The translations under genes were made by a program, and so were the position numbers. Under the pieces are notes generated by a model. That model was not told where the DNA came from and did not search any database. It saw nothing but the letters and a program-made list of their open reading frames with translations. From Qipengyuania aurantiaca (GTDB taxonomy: Bacteria > Pseudomonadota > Alphaproteobacteria > Sphingomonadales > Sphingomonadaceae): DNA of 64,000 bases. Below are positions 24,589 to 33,810 of the stretch, piece after piece (position 1 is the stretch's first letter; each line of letters begins with the position of its first letter). The stretch is from assembly GCF_019711375.1 (NCBI RefSeq), contig NZ_CP081295.1:124001-188000 (forward strand), written 5' to 3'.

Positions 24589-27522
24589 TTACCGGCCGCT
24601 CTGCGCCCTCGCCCGCGTGGAGGAGGTAGCCAGCTTCTGGCCTTCGGGAATCACCGCCATGCGCCATCCTGAAGTGCCGCCGAAATACTCGCCTGCTAGC
24701 GAGAGCATGGCTTCAGGCGTAGTCTGCGAATAGTCGGTGATCAGGCCGCGCAGGGCGCGCATCCGGCGCGGATCCTGTGTCGAGCCTTCGAGTTCGAGCA
24801 GGTAGAAGTAATTGCCACTCGAAATACGCTCGTAATAATTGCGCAGAGGTTCGGTGGCGCGGGCGAGTTCGTCAGCGCTCGGCGGCGTTTCGGTCAGCTC
24901 GCGCGCGATCCTGTCGGCCTCGGCGAAGAAGACCGGCACATCTTGCGGCTGCAATTGCGCAAACCCGGTGATCGAGCCGCCGCTTTCGACGTCGCTCGGC
25001 CAGTCGAGCCGCACCGAGGGAGCGTAGCTTGCCCCCGCCTTTTCGCGCATGGCATCGAGCAGGCGGTTGCTGAACACTTCGGTCAGGATGGCAAGCTGGC
25101 GCGATTTGCGAATTTCGCCCATGCCGCCACCCGCCGGCCATGCGATAACCGCTGCAGCCTGGTTCGCTTCGCCCTTGTGATGGCGCACCACGGTCTCGCC
25201 TGCGGGCGCAATCTCGAGCGTGCGGGCGAGGACTTCTGCCGGGATCGGCTTGCGGTCGGGCAAGGCGCCGAAGGTGTTCGCGAGCGTCTGCACCGCTTCC
25301 TCACCATCGAAATCGCCGAAGATCAGCACTTCGACCGGGCCCTGGCCAAGGATCGGTTCCCACACCTTGCGGAAGCCCTCGACCGAGGTCGCGGCCAGTT
25401 CGTCGGGCGTGGAGGTCTCAAAGATCGGGTTCTGGTCGTAAATGTAATATTCGAGATCGCGGTTGAGCACGCCGCCGGGGCTGGCTTCGTAGCTCTGGTA
25501 AGCAAGCCGACCCGCCGCTTTGGCGCGCGCGACCGGGTTCGGGTCCCAGCGCGGCATACCGAGCTTTGCCGCGAAGAGGTAAAGCTGGTCGGCAAGGTCT
25601 TGCCGCCGCGTCTGCGCGCCGAAGGTGAAGGTGCCTTCCTCGATCGTGAAATCGAAGCCCATCTTGCGGCCCGTCGAGATACGGTCGAGCTCTTCCTGTC
25701 CGAGCTCGCCGAGACCGGACTGGATCAGCGCCGCCTGACCGAGGCCGATATAGGGCGCATCTTCGGGCGCGAAGGCGCGCAGGCCCGCCCCGAACCGCAC
25801 CTTGACCGCCACCCGGCCGGGCTCGTGATCGTTCGCCATCAGCAGCGCGGTCACGCCGTTGGCGAACTCCACACGCTCGACAGCGCCGATGCCGTGCGGC
25901 TCGCGGGCAATGATTTCGCCCGGCTCGCCAATGGCCGGCTGGTCTTCGAAGCTGACGGTCTGCGCGGCAAGGCGCGCGTTGGCGTCGGCGTCGACGCGTT
26001 CGAGCAAGGCGGTCTTCAGTGCAGCTTCGTCGGCCTCCTCAGCATCGGGCGTGATGTAAGTGGCGCGGATCACCTCGCCGCCGAACAGCTTGCGCGTCTC
26101 CGCCAGCACGGTCTGCGGCGTGGCCTTCGCCTTCATCGAATTGAAGACCATCAGGAAGGTCTCGGGCGCTGCAATCGCCTCGCGAATGTCGACCGCGTTG
26201 ACGAGGTCATCGGCGTAATTCGAGCCTGCGAGGACCGAGCGCTGTTCGACCATATTCGCAAAAGCGACTTCCATCTCGGCCAGTTCGCGGTTCATTTCCT
26301 CCTGCGTCGGAGGGTTGGCGATCGCATCCCCGATCACCGCGCGCACGTCGGTCAGCGCGGCCTGCCAGTCCTCGGTCAGCGGCGCGAATTGTACCAGAGT
26401 TGCGTGGGTCGAGCGGCTGATCTTGTCTTCGCTGACCTGCGCATAGAGATAGCTGCCGCCGCCGCGCGCACGCGCTTCGAGACGGCGATTGATGAGCTGC
26501 AAGGCCAGCGATTCCCGCAGGCGGCCTTCGTTGTAGACAATCGTGTCGTCGACCTGCCGCCAGGGGCGGAAATAGCCATAGGTGAAGGCGCGCGGGAGCG
26601 AGGGTTCGACGATGACCGCGACTTCGCCGACCGGGTTCGCCGGATCGGCGCCGCTGGGCGCCACGGGATCGCCGAAGTCGGGGGCTGGTGCCGTGGTACC
26701 GCTCACTTTCCAGTCAGCAAAATACTTTTCGAGCGTCGCGGCGAAGAGGATCGGATCGAGGTCGCCGACGACCGAAATCACGGTGTTTTCAGGACGGTAC
26801 CACCGGTCGTAGAACGCCTTCACCGATGCGCCACTCGCGCCCTGGAGGCTGTCCTCGGTGCCGATGGTGATACGTTCGGCCAGTCGTTGACCTGCGAACA
26901 AGGTTTGCAGCGTCTGCTCGCTGACCCGTTCTCCAACGCCGCCACGCTCGCGCTTTTCCGCCAGCACGATCGGCACTTCGGTCCGCACGTTCCCATCGGA
27001 CAGGACCGGCGCGCGGACCATGCCCGACAGCAGCTTCATGCTCTCGTCGAGCTTGGCCGCATCGACGTCGGGAATATCCAGCTTGTAGACCGTGTGAGTG
27101 GGACTGGTCTCGGCGTTGGTGTCGCTGCCGAATGTCGCGCCAAGGCGCTGCCAGGTGGGGATGGCTTCCGCAGGGCCAAGGTATTTGCTCTCGCGGAACA
27201 GCAAGTGCTCCAGCAAATGGGCATAGCCCAGCTCGTCGTCATTCTCGTAGAGCGATCCGGCATCGATGCGGACGCGGATCGAGACCTGCCCCGGCGGCAC
27301 GCCGTTCTCGCGCACACCATAGCGCAGGCCGTTGTCGAGTTCCCCGAACAGCCATTCCTCGTCGCGCGGGACATCGCTGTTCTCGTAGATCCACGGCGTT
27401 TCGCTTTCCGCCTGCAGCGATTCCGGCCGTTCCGCTTCCTGCGCAGGCAGGGTCTGCGGAACCAGCAGAAGGAGGGGGAGAACTAACGCGAGACGCCGTG
27501 CGGCGCGCAAAGGATCGGTCAT
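24589..27522 (-). CDS. Periplasmic M16 family zinc peptidase, double-length
   Basis: 977 aa from ATG 27522, giving the signal peptide RLALVLPLLLLVPQTLPAQE. The inverted zinc motif HLLEH is at residues 102-106, with the distal Glu probably in 'IVLAEKRER'. The length corresponds to four M16 domains in one chain, as in pitrilysin-type enzymes; the C-terminal half (from ~510, 'AREPHGIGAVERVEFANGVTALL') is the inactive half that completes the chamber. Likely degrades peptides in the periplasm. Confidence 0.92.
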   Translation of the reverse strand: MTDPLRAARRLALVLPLLLLVPQTLPAQEAERPESLQAESETPWIYENSDVPRDEEWLFGELDNGLRYGVRENGVPPGQVSIRVRIDAGSLYENDDELGYAHLLEHLLFRESKYLGPAEAIPTWQRLGATFGSDTNAETSPTHTVYKLDIPDVDAAKLDESMKLLSGMVRAPVLSDGNVRTEVPIVLAEKRERGGVGERVSEQTLQTLFAGQRLAERITIGTEDSLQGASGASVKAFYDRWYRPENTVISVVGDLDPILFAATLEKYFADWKVSGTTAPAPDFGDPVAPSGADPANPVGEVAVIVEPSLPRAFTYGYFRPWRQVDDTIVYNEGRLRESLALQLINRRLEARARGGGSYLYAQVSEDKISRSTHATLVQFAPLTEDWQAALTDVRAVIGDAIANPPTQEEMNRELAEMEVAFANMVEQRSVLAGSNYADDLVNAVDIREAIAAPETFLMVFNSMKAKATPQTVLAETRKLFGGEVIRATYITPDAEEADEAALKTALLERVDADANARLAAQTVSFEDQPAIGEPGEIIAREPHGIGAVERVEFANGVTALLMANDHEPGRVAVKVRFGAGLRAFAPEDAPYIGLGQAALIQSGLGELGQEELDRISTGRKMGFDFTIEEGTFTFGAQTRRQDLADQLYLFAAKLGMPRWDPNPVARAKAAGRLAYQSYEASPGGVLNRDLEYYIYDQNPIFETSTPDELAATSVEGFRKVWEPILGQGPVEVLIFGDFDGEEAVQTLANTFGALPDRKPIPAEVLARTLEIAPAGETVVRHHKGEANQAAAVIAWPAGGGMGEIRKSRQLAILTEVFSNRLLDAMREKAGASYAPSVRLDWPSDVESGGSITGFAQLQPQDVPVFFAEADRIARELTETPPSADELARATEPLRNYYERISSGNYFYLLELEGSTQDPRRMRALRGLITDYSQTTPEAMLSLAGEYFGGTSGWRMAVIPEGQKLATSSTRARAQSGR

Positions 27523-27647
27523 GGCGCGGCATATAGGAACGGTGGGTCTGAAGCGCCAGTGAATGGCGAGCCGGAACAAAGGAAAACCCTCAGCCTGCGA
27601 GGCAGGAATGGGTTGTAGCCCGCCCCCCTCGCGCCTACATCACGGCC

Positions 27648-28229
27648 ATGTTCATCGAGACCGAAACCACGCCCAATCCCGCCAGCCTGAAATTCCTGCC
27701 CGGCCGCCCGGTCATGGGCCAGGGCACGCGCGAATTCGCCACCCCCGAAGCGGCCGAGGCCAGCCCGCTCGCACAGGCGATCTTCGATACTGGCGAGGTC
27801 GTGAATGTCTTCTTCGGCGGCGATTTCATTACCGTAACCGCCGCGCCCGGCGTCAGCTGGAGCGATCTGAAACCGCAGGTCCTCTCGATCCTGCTCGACC
27901 ATTTCGTTTCCGAAGCGCCGCTGTTTGCTCCCGGCACCGCGGGCGGCATCGCCGTCCCTGCAGAGGACGAGGCGCTGCTGGTCGAGGAAAGCGAGGCCGA
28001 CGCCGATATCGTTGCGCAGATCAACGAACTGCTCGAAACCCGCGTCCGCCCGGCCGTTGCCGGCGATGGCGGCGACATCCAGTACCGCGGGTTCAAGGAC
28101 GGCGTGGTCTATCTCCAGTTGCAGGGCGCCTGCTCGGGCTGCCCCTCCTCCACCGCGACGCTCAAGCACGGGATCGAAGGCCTGCTGAAACATTACGTCC
28201 CCGAGGTCGTTGAAGTCCGCGCAGCCTGA
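27648..28229 (+). CDS. NifU/NfuA-type iron-sulfur scaffold protein
   Basis: 193 aa. N-terminal NFU domain (MFIETETTPNPASLKFLPG) and C-terminal NifU domain with the cluster ligands CSGC at residues 162-165 (QGACSGCPSSTATLKHGIE). It carries a [4Fe-4S] cluster between subunits and delivers it to target proteins. First gene of a plus-strand run leading to tsaB and rimI. Confidence 0.93.
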   Translation: MFIETETTPNPASLKFLPGRPVMGQGTREFATPEAAEASPLAQAIFDTGEVVNVFFGGDFITVTAAPGVSWSDLKPQVLSILLDHFVSEAPLFAPGTAGGIAVPAEDEALLVEESEADADIVAQINELLETRVRPAVAGDGGDIQYRGFKDGVVYLQLQGACSGCPSSTATLKHGIEGLLKHYVPEVVEVRAA

Positions 28230-28256
28230 CTTCAAACCTCACCTTCAAGGACTTCC

Positions 28257-28865
28257 ATGACCAAGCAATTCCACGACAACCACCTGTCGGCCGACGCGCT
28301 CGACCAGATCTTCCGCGAAGCGCGCAGCTACAACGGCTGGCACGACAAGGAGGTGAGCGAAGAACAGATCGAGGCGATCTACGAATTGCTCAAGATGGGG
28401 CCGACCTCGGCCAATATGCAGCCGGGCCGCTTTGTCTGGTGCAAGAGCCAGGAATCGCGCGACAAGCTGGCCGAGTTCGCTTCGGATGGTAACAAGGAAA
28501 AGATCAAAACCGCGCCTGTCGTGGTCGTGATCGGTTACGATATCGACTTCCATGAAGAGCTGCCTTGGCTCTTCCCGCACACCGACGCCAAGAGCTGGTT
28601 CGAGGGCGACGAGGAAGGCCGTAAGGAAGGCGCCGCGCGCAATTCCGCGCTTCAGGGCGCATACCTGATGATCGCGGCGCGCGCGTTGGGCCTCGACTGC
28701 GGCCCCATGTCGGGCGTCGATCTCGACAAGGTGACAGAGCATTTCTTCGCCGACAGCCCCCGTCACCGCGCCGACTGGGTCTGCGCCATCGGCTATGGCG
28801 ACAAAGAAACAATCTTCGGCCGCTCGCCTCGTCCCGATTTCGACAAGTTCAACCGCATCGACTGA
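28257..28865 (+). CDS. Nitroreductase family, malonic semialdehyde reductase (RutE)-like
   Basis: 202 aa. Matches the RutE/HadB branch: 'LDQIFREARSYNGWHDKEVSEEQIEAIYELLKMGPTSANMQPGRFVWCKS', 'ALQGAYLMIAARALGLDCGPMSGVD' and 'YGDKETIFGRSPRPDFDKF'. FMN-dependent NADPH oxidoreductase. No other uracil-catabolism genes nearby, so a 3-hydroxypropionate-forming role is not supported by context. Confidence 0.88.
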   Translation: MTKQFHDNHLSADALDQIFREARSYNGWHDKEVSEEQIEAIYELLKMGPTSANMQPGRFVWCKSQESRDKLAEFASDGNKEKIKTAPVVVVIGYDIDFHEELPWLFPHTDAKSWFEGDEEGRKEGAARNSALQGAYLMIAARALGLDCGPMSGVDLDKVTEHFFADSPRHRADWVCAIGYGDKETIFGRSPRPDFDKFNRID

Positions 28866-28901
28866 CTTGATGCTGGAAGCGGTCTGAGGCAGGGCGCTGC
28901 C

Positions 28902-29519
28902 ATGCGCGTGCTTGTCATCGAAACCGCTACCGAAGCCTGTTCCGTCGCCCTGTTCGAGGGCGGCGAGCTGGTCGATGCGCACCACGAAGTCCTCGGACGC
29001 GGCCATGCCGAGCGGCTTGTCCCGATGATCGAGAGCCTGCCCAGCAAGGGCCGGGCCGAAGCCATCCGCGTCTCGCTGGGGCCGGGCAGCTTTACCGGCG
29101 TGCGCATCGGCCTTGCCGTCGCGCGGGCACTGGGCCTTGCTTGGAAGGCCGAGGTGCGCGGCTATCCGACGCTGGCGCTGGTAGCCGCGATCGCGCAAGG
29201 CCGCCCCGAGACGGGCGACGTCACGGTCTGCATGAACGGAGGCCACGGCCAGTGGTTCGTCCAGAACTACGAAACCGACGGTCTCCCTGACGGGGATGCG
29301 GCTTCACTCCTCCCGGACGAGGCAGCGAAAGGTCTCGTACATCATCTCATCGCCGGAAATCGGGCGCAGGAACTGGCGGAAATGCTCGCGCCCTCGGCTC
29401 ACGGACCGCTCGAAACCTTGCCCGATGCGCGGCACGCCCTGCGCCTTCCCGAGCCGCTGCTGACTGCGGACCTCTCCCCCATCTACGGCCGCGCCCCGGA
29501 CGCAAAGCTCCCAGCATGA
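28902..29519 (+). CDS. tsaB: tRNA threonylcarbamoyladenosine synthesis protein TsaB
   Basis: 205 aa, ASKHA fold: 'LVIETATEACSVALFEGGEL' and 'RVSLGPGSFTGVRIGLAVARALGLAW'. TsaB is the dimerisation partner of TsaD in making t6A at position 37 of ANN-decoding tRNAs. Its stop overlaps the rimI start, a conserved alphaproteobacterial arrangement. Confidence 0.93.
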   Translation: MRVLVIETATEACSVALFEGGELVDAHHEVLGRGHAERLVPMIESLPSKGRAEAIRVSLGPGSFTGVRIGLAVARALGLAWKAEVRGYPTLALVAAIAQGRPETGDVTVCMNGGHGQWFVQNYETDGLPDGDAASLLPDEAAKGLVHHLIAGNRAQELAEMLAPSAHGPLETLPDARHALRLPEPLLTADLSPIYGRAPDAKLPA

Positions 29520-29971
29520 ACGACGACCTGGACCGGCTGATGGCCGTGATGGAGGCCAGCTTCGACCCGCATTACCGCGAAGCGTGGACGCGCAAACAGG
29601 TTGCGGACTCGCTTGCATTACCGTCGACCTACATGATCTTGGCCGGCCCAGACGGAGAGCCGCCCGAACTCGATACCTGTGCTGCCGGGTTCGTGTTGGC
29701 GCGTCAGGCTCTGGATGAAATTGAATTACTTCTGATCGCAATCCATCCGGACCATCGTGGCAAGGGAACAGGCCGAAAACTGCTCCGCCGTTTCTTCCAG
29801 AGTGCCAGCGACCGTGGTGCCACAAGCGTATTTCTCGAGATGCGCGCCAACAATCCGGCGGAACATTTGTACCGCTCCGAGGGATTCGAGCAGATCGGCC
29901 ATCGGCGTGACTATTACCGAACCCAGATGGGCGGCACGATCGACGCTATTACCTTCGGAAAACGTCTCTAG
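29516..29971 (+). CDS. rimI: Ribosomal-protein-alanine N-acetyltransferase RimI-like
   Basis: 151 aa GNAT fold. Acetyl-CoA-binding segment 'LLIAIHPDHRGKGTGRKLLRRFFQSA', followed by 'VFLEMRANNPAEHLYRSEGFEQIGHRRDYYR', typical of RimI. It acetylates the N-terminal Ala of ribosomal protein S18 or similar substrates. Coupled to tsaB by ATGA. Confidence 0.88.
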   Translation: MNDDLDRLMAVMEASFDPHYREAWTRKQVADSLALPSTYMILAGPDGEPPELDTCAAGFVLARQALDEIELLLIAIHPDHRGKGTGRKLLRRFFQSASDRGATSVFLEMRANNPAEHLYRSEGFEQIGHRRDYYRTQMGGTIDAITFGKRL

Positions 29972-30088
29972 CGGGCACCAAAACCGTGACAAGTTGTAGC
30001 CATGCGACAAAATGGCGGGAATCTACAATTGATAGTAGACATCTCTAATATGTCCGAATAGGCATCCTTAAAAGGTGGAGTCTGATCT
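29972..30088 (+). promoter_or_regulatory. AT-rich mucR promoter region
   Basis: The 117 bases before mucR are clearly richer in A/T than the neighbouring coding DNA, with TAATAT at 30046-30051 as a possible -10 box. MucR/Ros proteins bind T/A-stepped, AT-rich promoters and commonly repress their own gene, so autoregulation here is a reasonable inference. Confidence 0.4.
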
Positions 30089-30529
30089 ATGGAAGAATTC
30101 GAAACCGATATGACCGAGACGCTGATTACGCTGACCTCAGATATCGTTGCTGCCCATGTGTCCAATAACAGTGTCGCTGTCGACGACGTCCCGGCGCTGA
30201 TCTCTAACGTGTATTCTGCGCTGGCAGGCCTCGGCGGAACGAGTGTGGCCGAAGAATCGCGCCCCGATCCGGCCGTATCAGTTCGCGCATCGGTCAAGAA
30301 AGACCACATCATCTGCCTCGACTGCGGCAAGAAGATGAAAATGCTCAAGCGTCACCTGTCGACCGAACACGACATGACGCCCGACGAATATCGTCAGCGG
30401 TGGGACCTGCCTTCGGATTACCCGATGGTCGCCCCCGAATATGCCGATACGCGGCGCGATCTCGCCAAGAAGATCGGTCTCGGTCGCAAGCCCGGCCAGA
30501 AGCGGGGTCGCAAGAAAAAGGCAGCGTAA
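30089..30529 (+). CDS. mucR: MucR/Ros family zinc-finger transcriptional regulator
   Basis: 146 aa. Prokaryotic C2H2 zinc finger ICLDCGKKMKMLKRHLSTEHDMTPDEYRQRW, followed by 'DLPSDYPMVAPEYADTRRDLAKKIGLGRKPG' and a Lys/Arg-rich tail. The N-terminus (TDMTETLITLTSDIVAAHVSNNSV) is the oligomerisation part. An H-NS-like global repressor of AT-rich genes in Alphaproteobacteria. Confidence 0.94.
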   Translation: MEEFETDMTETLITLTSDIVAAHVSNNSVAVDDVPALISNVYSALAGLGGTSVAEESRPDPAVSVRASVKKDHIICLDCGKKMKMLKRHLSTEHDMTPDEYRQRWDLPSDYPMVAPEYADTRRDLAKKIGLGRKPGQKRGRKKKAA

Positions 30530-30571
30530 AAGCGCTCCTTGGCAAAAGCCCTTTGGTTCGCCTTGAGATAG

Positions 30572-30606
30572 ACGCCCCGGCCCGATAAGGGTGCGGGGCG
30601 TTTATT
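30572..30606 (+). terminator. Terminator downstream of mucR
   Basis: ACGCCCCG (30572-30579) pairs with CGGGGCGT (30594-30601). The loop holds an inner CCC/GGG pairing, and the stem is followed by TTTATTC. Confidence 0.8.
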
Positions 30607-30622
30607 CATCCAGGAAGCCGAA

Positions 30623-31045
30623 TTGCACCAGCGTATCGATCTCGAACAGCTCTGCGCCGACAAGGGCCTTCGCATCACCGAGCAACGCCGCGTGATCGCC
30701 AAGGTCCTGTCCGAAAGCGACGACCATCCCGATGTGGAAATGGTGCATGAGCGCGCAAACAAGATCGATCCGGGCATTTCGATCGCCACGGTCTATCGCA
30801 CCGTGCGCCTGTTCGAAGAGGCCGGCATTCTCGACCGCCACGATTTCGGCGATGGCCGCGCCCGGTACGAAGCCGCGCCCGAAGCGCATCACGATCACCT
30901 GATCGACGTGGAATCGGGCAAGGTCGTGGAATTCGTCGATCCTGAGCTCGAGGCCCTGCAGAAACAGATCGCCGAAAAGCTGGGCTACCGCCTCGTCGAC
31001 CACCGCATGGAACTCTATGGCGTCCGGCTCGACCGCGAAAGCTGA
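30623..31045 (+). CDS. fur: Fur family transcriptional regulator
   Basis: 140 aa with a TTG start at 30623: no ATG or GTG is available in frame, and AGGAAG lies five bases upstream. Winged-helix part 'GLRITEQRRVIAKVLSESDDHPDVEMVHERA', metal-binding 'AHHDHLIDVESGKVVEF'. The C-terminal CxxC zinc site of gamma-proteobacterial Fur is absent, as is usual for alphaproteobacterial Fur/Mur. Iron or manganese response cannot be decided. Confidence 0.92.
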   Translation: MHQRIDLEQLCADKGLRITEQRRVIAKVLSESDDHPDVEMVHERANKIDPGISIATVYRTVRLFEEAGILDRHDFGDGRARYEAAPEAHHDHLIDVESGKVVEFVDPELEALQKQIAEKLGYRLVDHRMELYGVRLDRES

Positions 31046-31907
31046 GCGCAGACTCGCTCGCTATACCGAGAAACGCCTCGCGGCCGCGCGGGGCGAGAAG
31101 GTCCCGCTGACGATTGCCGGATGGGTCCGCTTCGTGTTGCGGACCATCGGCATTCTGGTGCTGCTGCTGATCTTCGTGCCGCTGCATTACGCCTATCGCC
31201 TTTTTGCTTATGGCTCGCCCTTCCCCATGCTGTTCCTGCGTTACACGGCCCGCGTGGTTGGCGCTCGGGTGGAGGTGCGCGGGACGCCGCTGAGGCGCGA
31301 CGTCTTCTTCATCGCCAATCACATTTCCTGGATCGATATCCTCGCCATGGCCGGCGCCAGCGGGACGGCCTTCGTCGCCAAGTGGGAGTTGAGCCAGGTG
31401 CCGGTGATCGGCTGGCTGTGCGGCCTCAACCGCACGGTTTTCGTGAAGCGCGAACACCGCATGGGCGTGGCCGAACAGATCAACGCGCTGAAAGAGGCCT
31501 TACAAGACAATTGGTCGGTTACGGTGTTTCCCGAAGGCACAGTGACGGACGGTCATTCGCTGCTGCCTTTCAAGTCCTCGATGATCTCGGTCCTCGAACC
31601 GCCGCCACCCGGAGTGATGGTGCAGCCGGTCGTGCTTGACTACGGGGAGAATTCCGAAGAAATTTCCTGGATCGGCGAAGAGAGCGGCCTCCACAACGCC
31701 ATGCGCATCATGGCGCGCCGGGGCACGTTCCGCCTGCGCATCACCTATCTCGAACCGTTCAGTCCGGAAGAGCATCGGGGTCGCAAGGCCATAGCCGCCA
31801 AGGCGCGCGCGGAAATCGTCGAGCAGCTCGAAGCCAATCTCGGCAAACCGCTGCGCGATTACCAGCATGTGGTCGAGGCAGTGCGGTACAACCCGCCCGG
31901 CGCCTGA
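31017..31907 (+). CDS. plsC: 1-acyl-sn-glycerol-3-phosphate acyltransferase
   Basis: 296 aa, start inside the 3' end of fur (29-base overlap). A membrane helix (TIGILVLLLIFVPLHYAYRLF) precedes the acyltransferase motifs NHISWID, 'NRTVFVKRE', 'FPEGTVTDG' and 'VMVQPVVLDY'. It makes phosphatidic acid at the inner membrane. The HxxxxD catalytic motif appears as NHISWID. Confidence 0.9.
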   Translation: MASGSTAKAERRLARYTEKRLAAARGEKVPLTIAGWVRFVLRTIGILVLLLIFVPLHYAYRLFAYGSPFPMLFLRYTARVVGARVEVRGTPLRRDVFFIANHISWIDILAMAGASGTAFVAKWELSQVPVIGWLCGLNRTVFVKREHRMGVAEQINALKEALQDNWSVTVFPEGTVTDGHSLLPFKSSMISVLEPPPPGVMVQPVVLDYGENSEEISWIGEESGLHNAMRIMARRGTFRLRITYLEPFSPEEHRGRKAIAAKARAEIVEQLEANLGKPLRDYQHVVEAVRYNPPGA

Positions 31908-31914
31908 GCGAGGG

Positions 31915-32799
31915 TCAGAGGCCCGCGTTCACCAGCCAATCGTGGAACAGCCGGACCGGGCGCTCTTCCAGCGCGGTCGGCTTGCAGATGAACCAGTAGC
32001 TATAGGGACTTTCGACTTCCACGCCGAACAGGTCGGTCAGGCGCGTGTCGCGTGCACGCCGCAGATGGTCGTCATGCATGATGGCGATGCCGAGCCCTTG
32101 GGCTGCGGCTTCGAGCATCAGCTGGCCGGAATCGAAATGGTCGATGGCCGCCGGTTCGAGATCGTGGAGGTTGAGCTCGTCCTTCCACGCGCGGAAGCTT
32201 TCGGGAAGCTCGTTGTGGATGAGGAAGGTCTGCTTGGCGAGAATTGCCGGATCTGGCTTTTCACCCAGCTTGTCCGCCACTTCCTTGCTCGCGATGGCAT
32301 GGACCATGTTGAAGTCCAGCCGCACGGCGTGAAGGCCGCTGGCGGGGCCGCGCGAAAGAATGATTGCCGCATCGAGCGTGTCGCCCACGCGGTCTTCCAG
32401 ATGGGGGCCGGTGTCGATGTCGATGTGCAGCAACGGATGGCGCGCGCGCAATTCGCCGAGCTTGGGAAACAGCCGCTGGCTACCGAAAAGCGGGAGGACG
32501 CCGAGATGGAGCCGCAGCACCGAAAGGTTCTCTGACTGGCTTTCCACCGCCCTCGCCAAGGCTTCGAGCTGCGGATTCACCGCCTCGTAGAAAGCGTGGC
32601 CGTCATCGGTCAGTTGCATCGCCTGACGGGCGCGGGTAAAGAGCTTCTTCCCGACAAATTCCTCAAGATTGCCAATGCGCCGCGAAAGCGCCGAGGGGCT
32701 CAGCCCCAGCTCGTCCGCCGCAGCACGGGCAGAGCCCAGCCGGACGGTACGGACGAAGGCTTCGAGAGCCCTTAGGGGAGGTAGACGCCGGGTGGCCAT
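31915..32799 (-). CDS. LysR family transcriptional regulator (GcvA-like)
   Basis: 294 aa. N-terminal winged helix 'LPPLRALEAFVRTVRLGSARAAADELGLSPSALSRRIGNLEEFVGKKLFTR' and the periplasmic-binding-like effector domain ending 'ALEERPVRLFHDWLVNAGL'. The usual GcvA opening. It lies between plsC and corC where lnt is often found in relatives; target genes are not evident. Confidence 0.9.
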   Translation of the reverse strand: MATRRLPPLRALEAFVRTVRLGSARAAADELGLSPSALSRRIGNLEEFVGKKLFTRARQAMQLTDDGHAFYEAVNPQLEALARAVESQSENLSVLRLHLGVLPLFGSQRLFPKLGELRARHPLLHIDIDTGPHLEDRVGDTLDAAIILSRGPASGLHAVRLDFNMVHAIASKEVADKLGEKPDPAILAKQTFLIHNELPESFRAWKDELNLHDLEPAAIDHFDSGQLMLEAAAQGLGIAIMHDDHLRRARDTRLTDLFGVEVESPYSYWFICKPTALEERPVRLFHDWLVNAGL

Positions 32800-32867
32800 G
32801 ACCTTGGCCTATGCAGCTTGCGCGGACCTGTCGAGGGCGAATGTGCGATTTCGCGCAACTGTCGCCA

Positions 32868-33785
32868 TCAGGCCTCGCTCTGTACCTCTTCAGGGGCGTG
32901 AAGGCGCAGGCGGGTCACATGGGTTTCGTCGCCATCGGTGACCTCGATCCGCCAGCCGCTCGGGTGTTCGAGCATCTTGCCGACAGGGGGCACCTGCTCC
33001 GCCAGCACGAAGGCAAGACCGCCCAGCGTATCGACCGATTCCTCCACTTCCGCGAGGCGCGGGTCGATCTTGTCGGCCACGTCGTCCAGCTCGGCGCGCG
33101 CGTCGCAGTCCCACATGCCTTCGCCGATGGACGCGATCCATATCTCGGGCGCGTCATCATGCTCGTCCTCGATTTCGCCGACGATTTCCTCGACCAGATC
33201 CTCGATGGTGATGATCCCGTCGGTGCCGGAAAATTCGTCAAGCACGATGGCGAGATGCATCCGCTGAGAGCGCATATCGGCCAGTACGTCCAACGCGTTG
33301 CGGGTCTGCGGCACGTAGAGCGGCTGGCGCATCAGCGTGGTCCAGTCGGCGGGCGGTGCCTTCTTATCGGCGAGGAAGGGGAAGATGTCCTTGATGTGGA
33401 TCATGCCGATCACATCGTCGAGCTGCCCGCGATATACGGGCATGCGCGAATGGCCATGTTCGGAGAAAGTCGCGACGACCTCGTCCCAGCTGGCCCCCGC
33501 ATCCACAGCGATGATCTCGCCGCGCGGCACGGCGACATCGTCGGCGTCATGCTCGCTGAAATGCAGCAAATTGCGCAGCATCTGCCGCTCGACGCCCGAT
33601 AGATCACCCTTGGCGGTATCCTCGGTATCTTCGGAGCCGTTCTCGCCCTCGTGCTCGTCGATGGCTTCTTCGAGCTGGGCACGCAGGCTCCGCTCGCCAC
33701 CTTCGGCGTCGAACAGTTTCTTGATGGCGGGCCAAAGCCCGCTGCTACTCTCCGCGTCTCCGGCGGGGGGTGAGGAATTGGCCAT
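32868..33785 (-). CDS. CorC/HlyC-type CBS domain protein
   Basis: 305 aa. N-terminal acidic linker, then two CBS domains ('VPRGEIIAVDAGASWDEVVATFSEHGHSRMPVYRGQLDDVIGMIHIKDIF', 'LADMRSQRMHLAIVLDEFSGTDGIITIEDLVEEIVGEIEDEHD') and a CorC_HlyC domain. It has no DUF21 membrane domain, as in CorC. Thought to aid divalent-cation efflux or homeostasis. Last gene of phoH - ybeY - corC. Confidence 0.9.
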   Translation of the reverse strand: MANSSPPAGDAESSSGLWPAIKKLFDAEGGERSLRAQLEEAIDEHEGENGSEDTEDTAKGDLSGVERQMLRNLLHFSEHDADDVAVPRGEIIAVDAGASWDEVVATFSEHGHSRMPVYRGQLDDVIGMIHIKDIFPFLADKKAPPADWTTLMRQPLYVPQTRNALDVLADMRSQRMHLAIVLDEFSGTDGIITIEDLVEEIVGEIEDEHDDAPEIWIASIGEGMWDCDARAELDDVADKIDPRLAEVEESVDTLGGLAFVLAEQVPPVGKMLEHPSGWRIEVTDGDETHVTRLRLHAPEEVQSEA

Positions 33786-33810
33786 GGGCCGGGTCGTAAA
33801 CTCCTAAATT

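Noticed and set aside
24943..27486. Long open frame antisense to the M16 peptidase
   Set aside because: High GC creates long antisense frames. Its translation is low-complexity Arg/His/Leu text without domains, whereas the minus strand encodes a full M16 enzyme with signal peptide and HxxEH.
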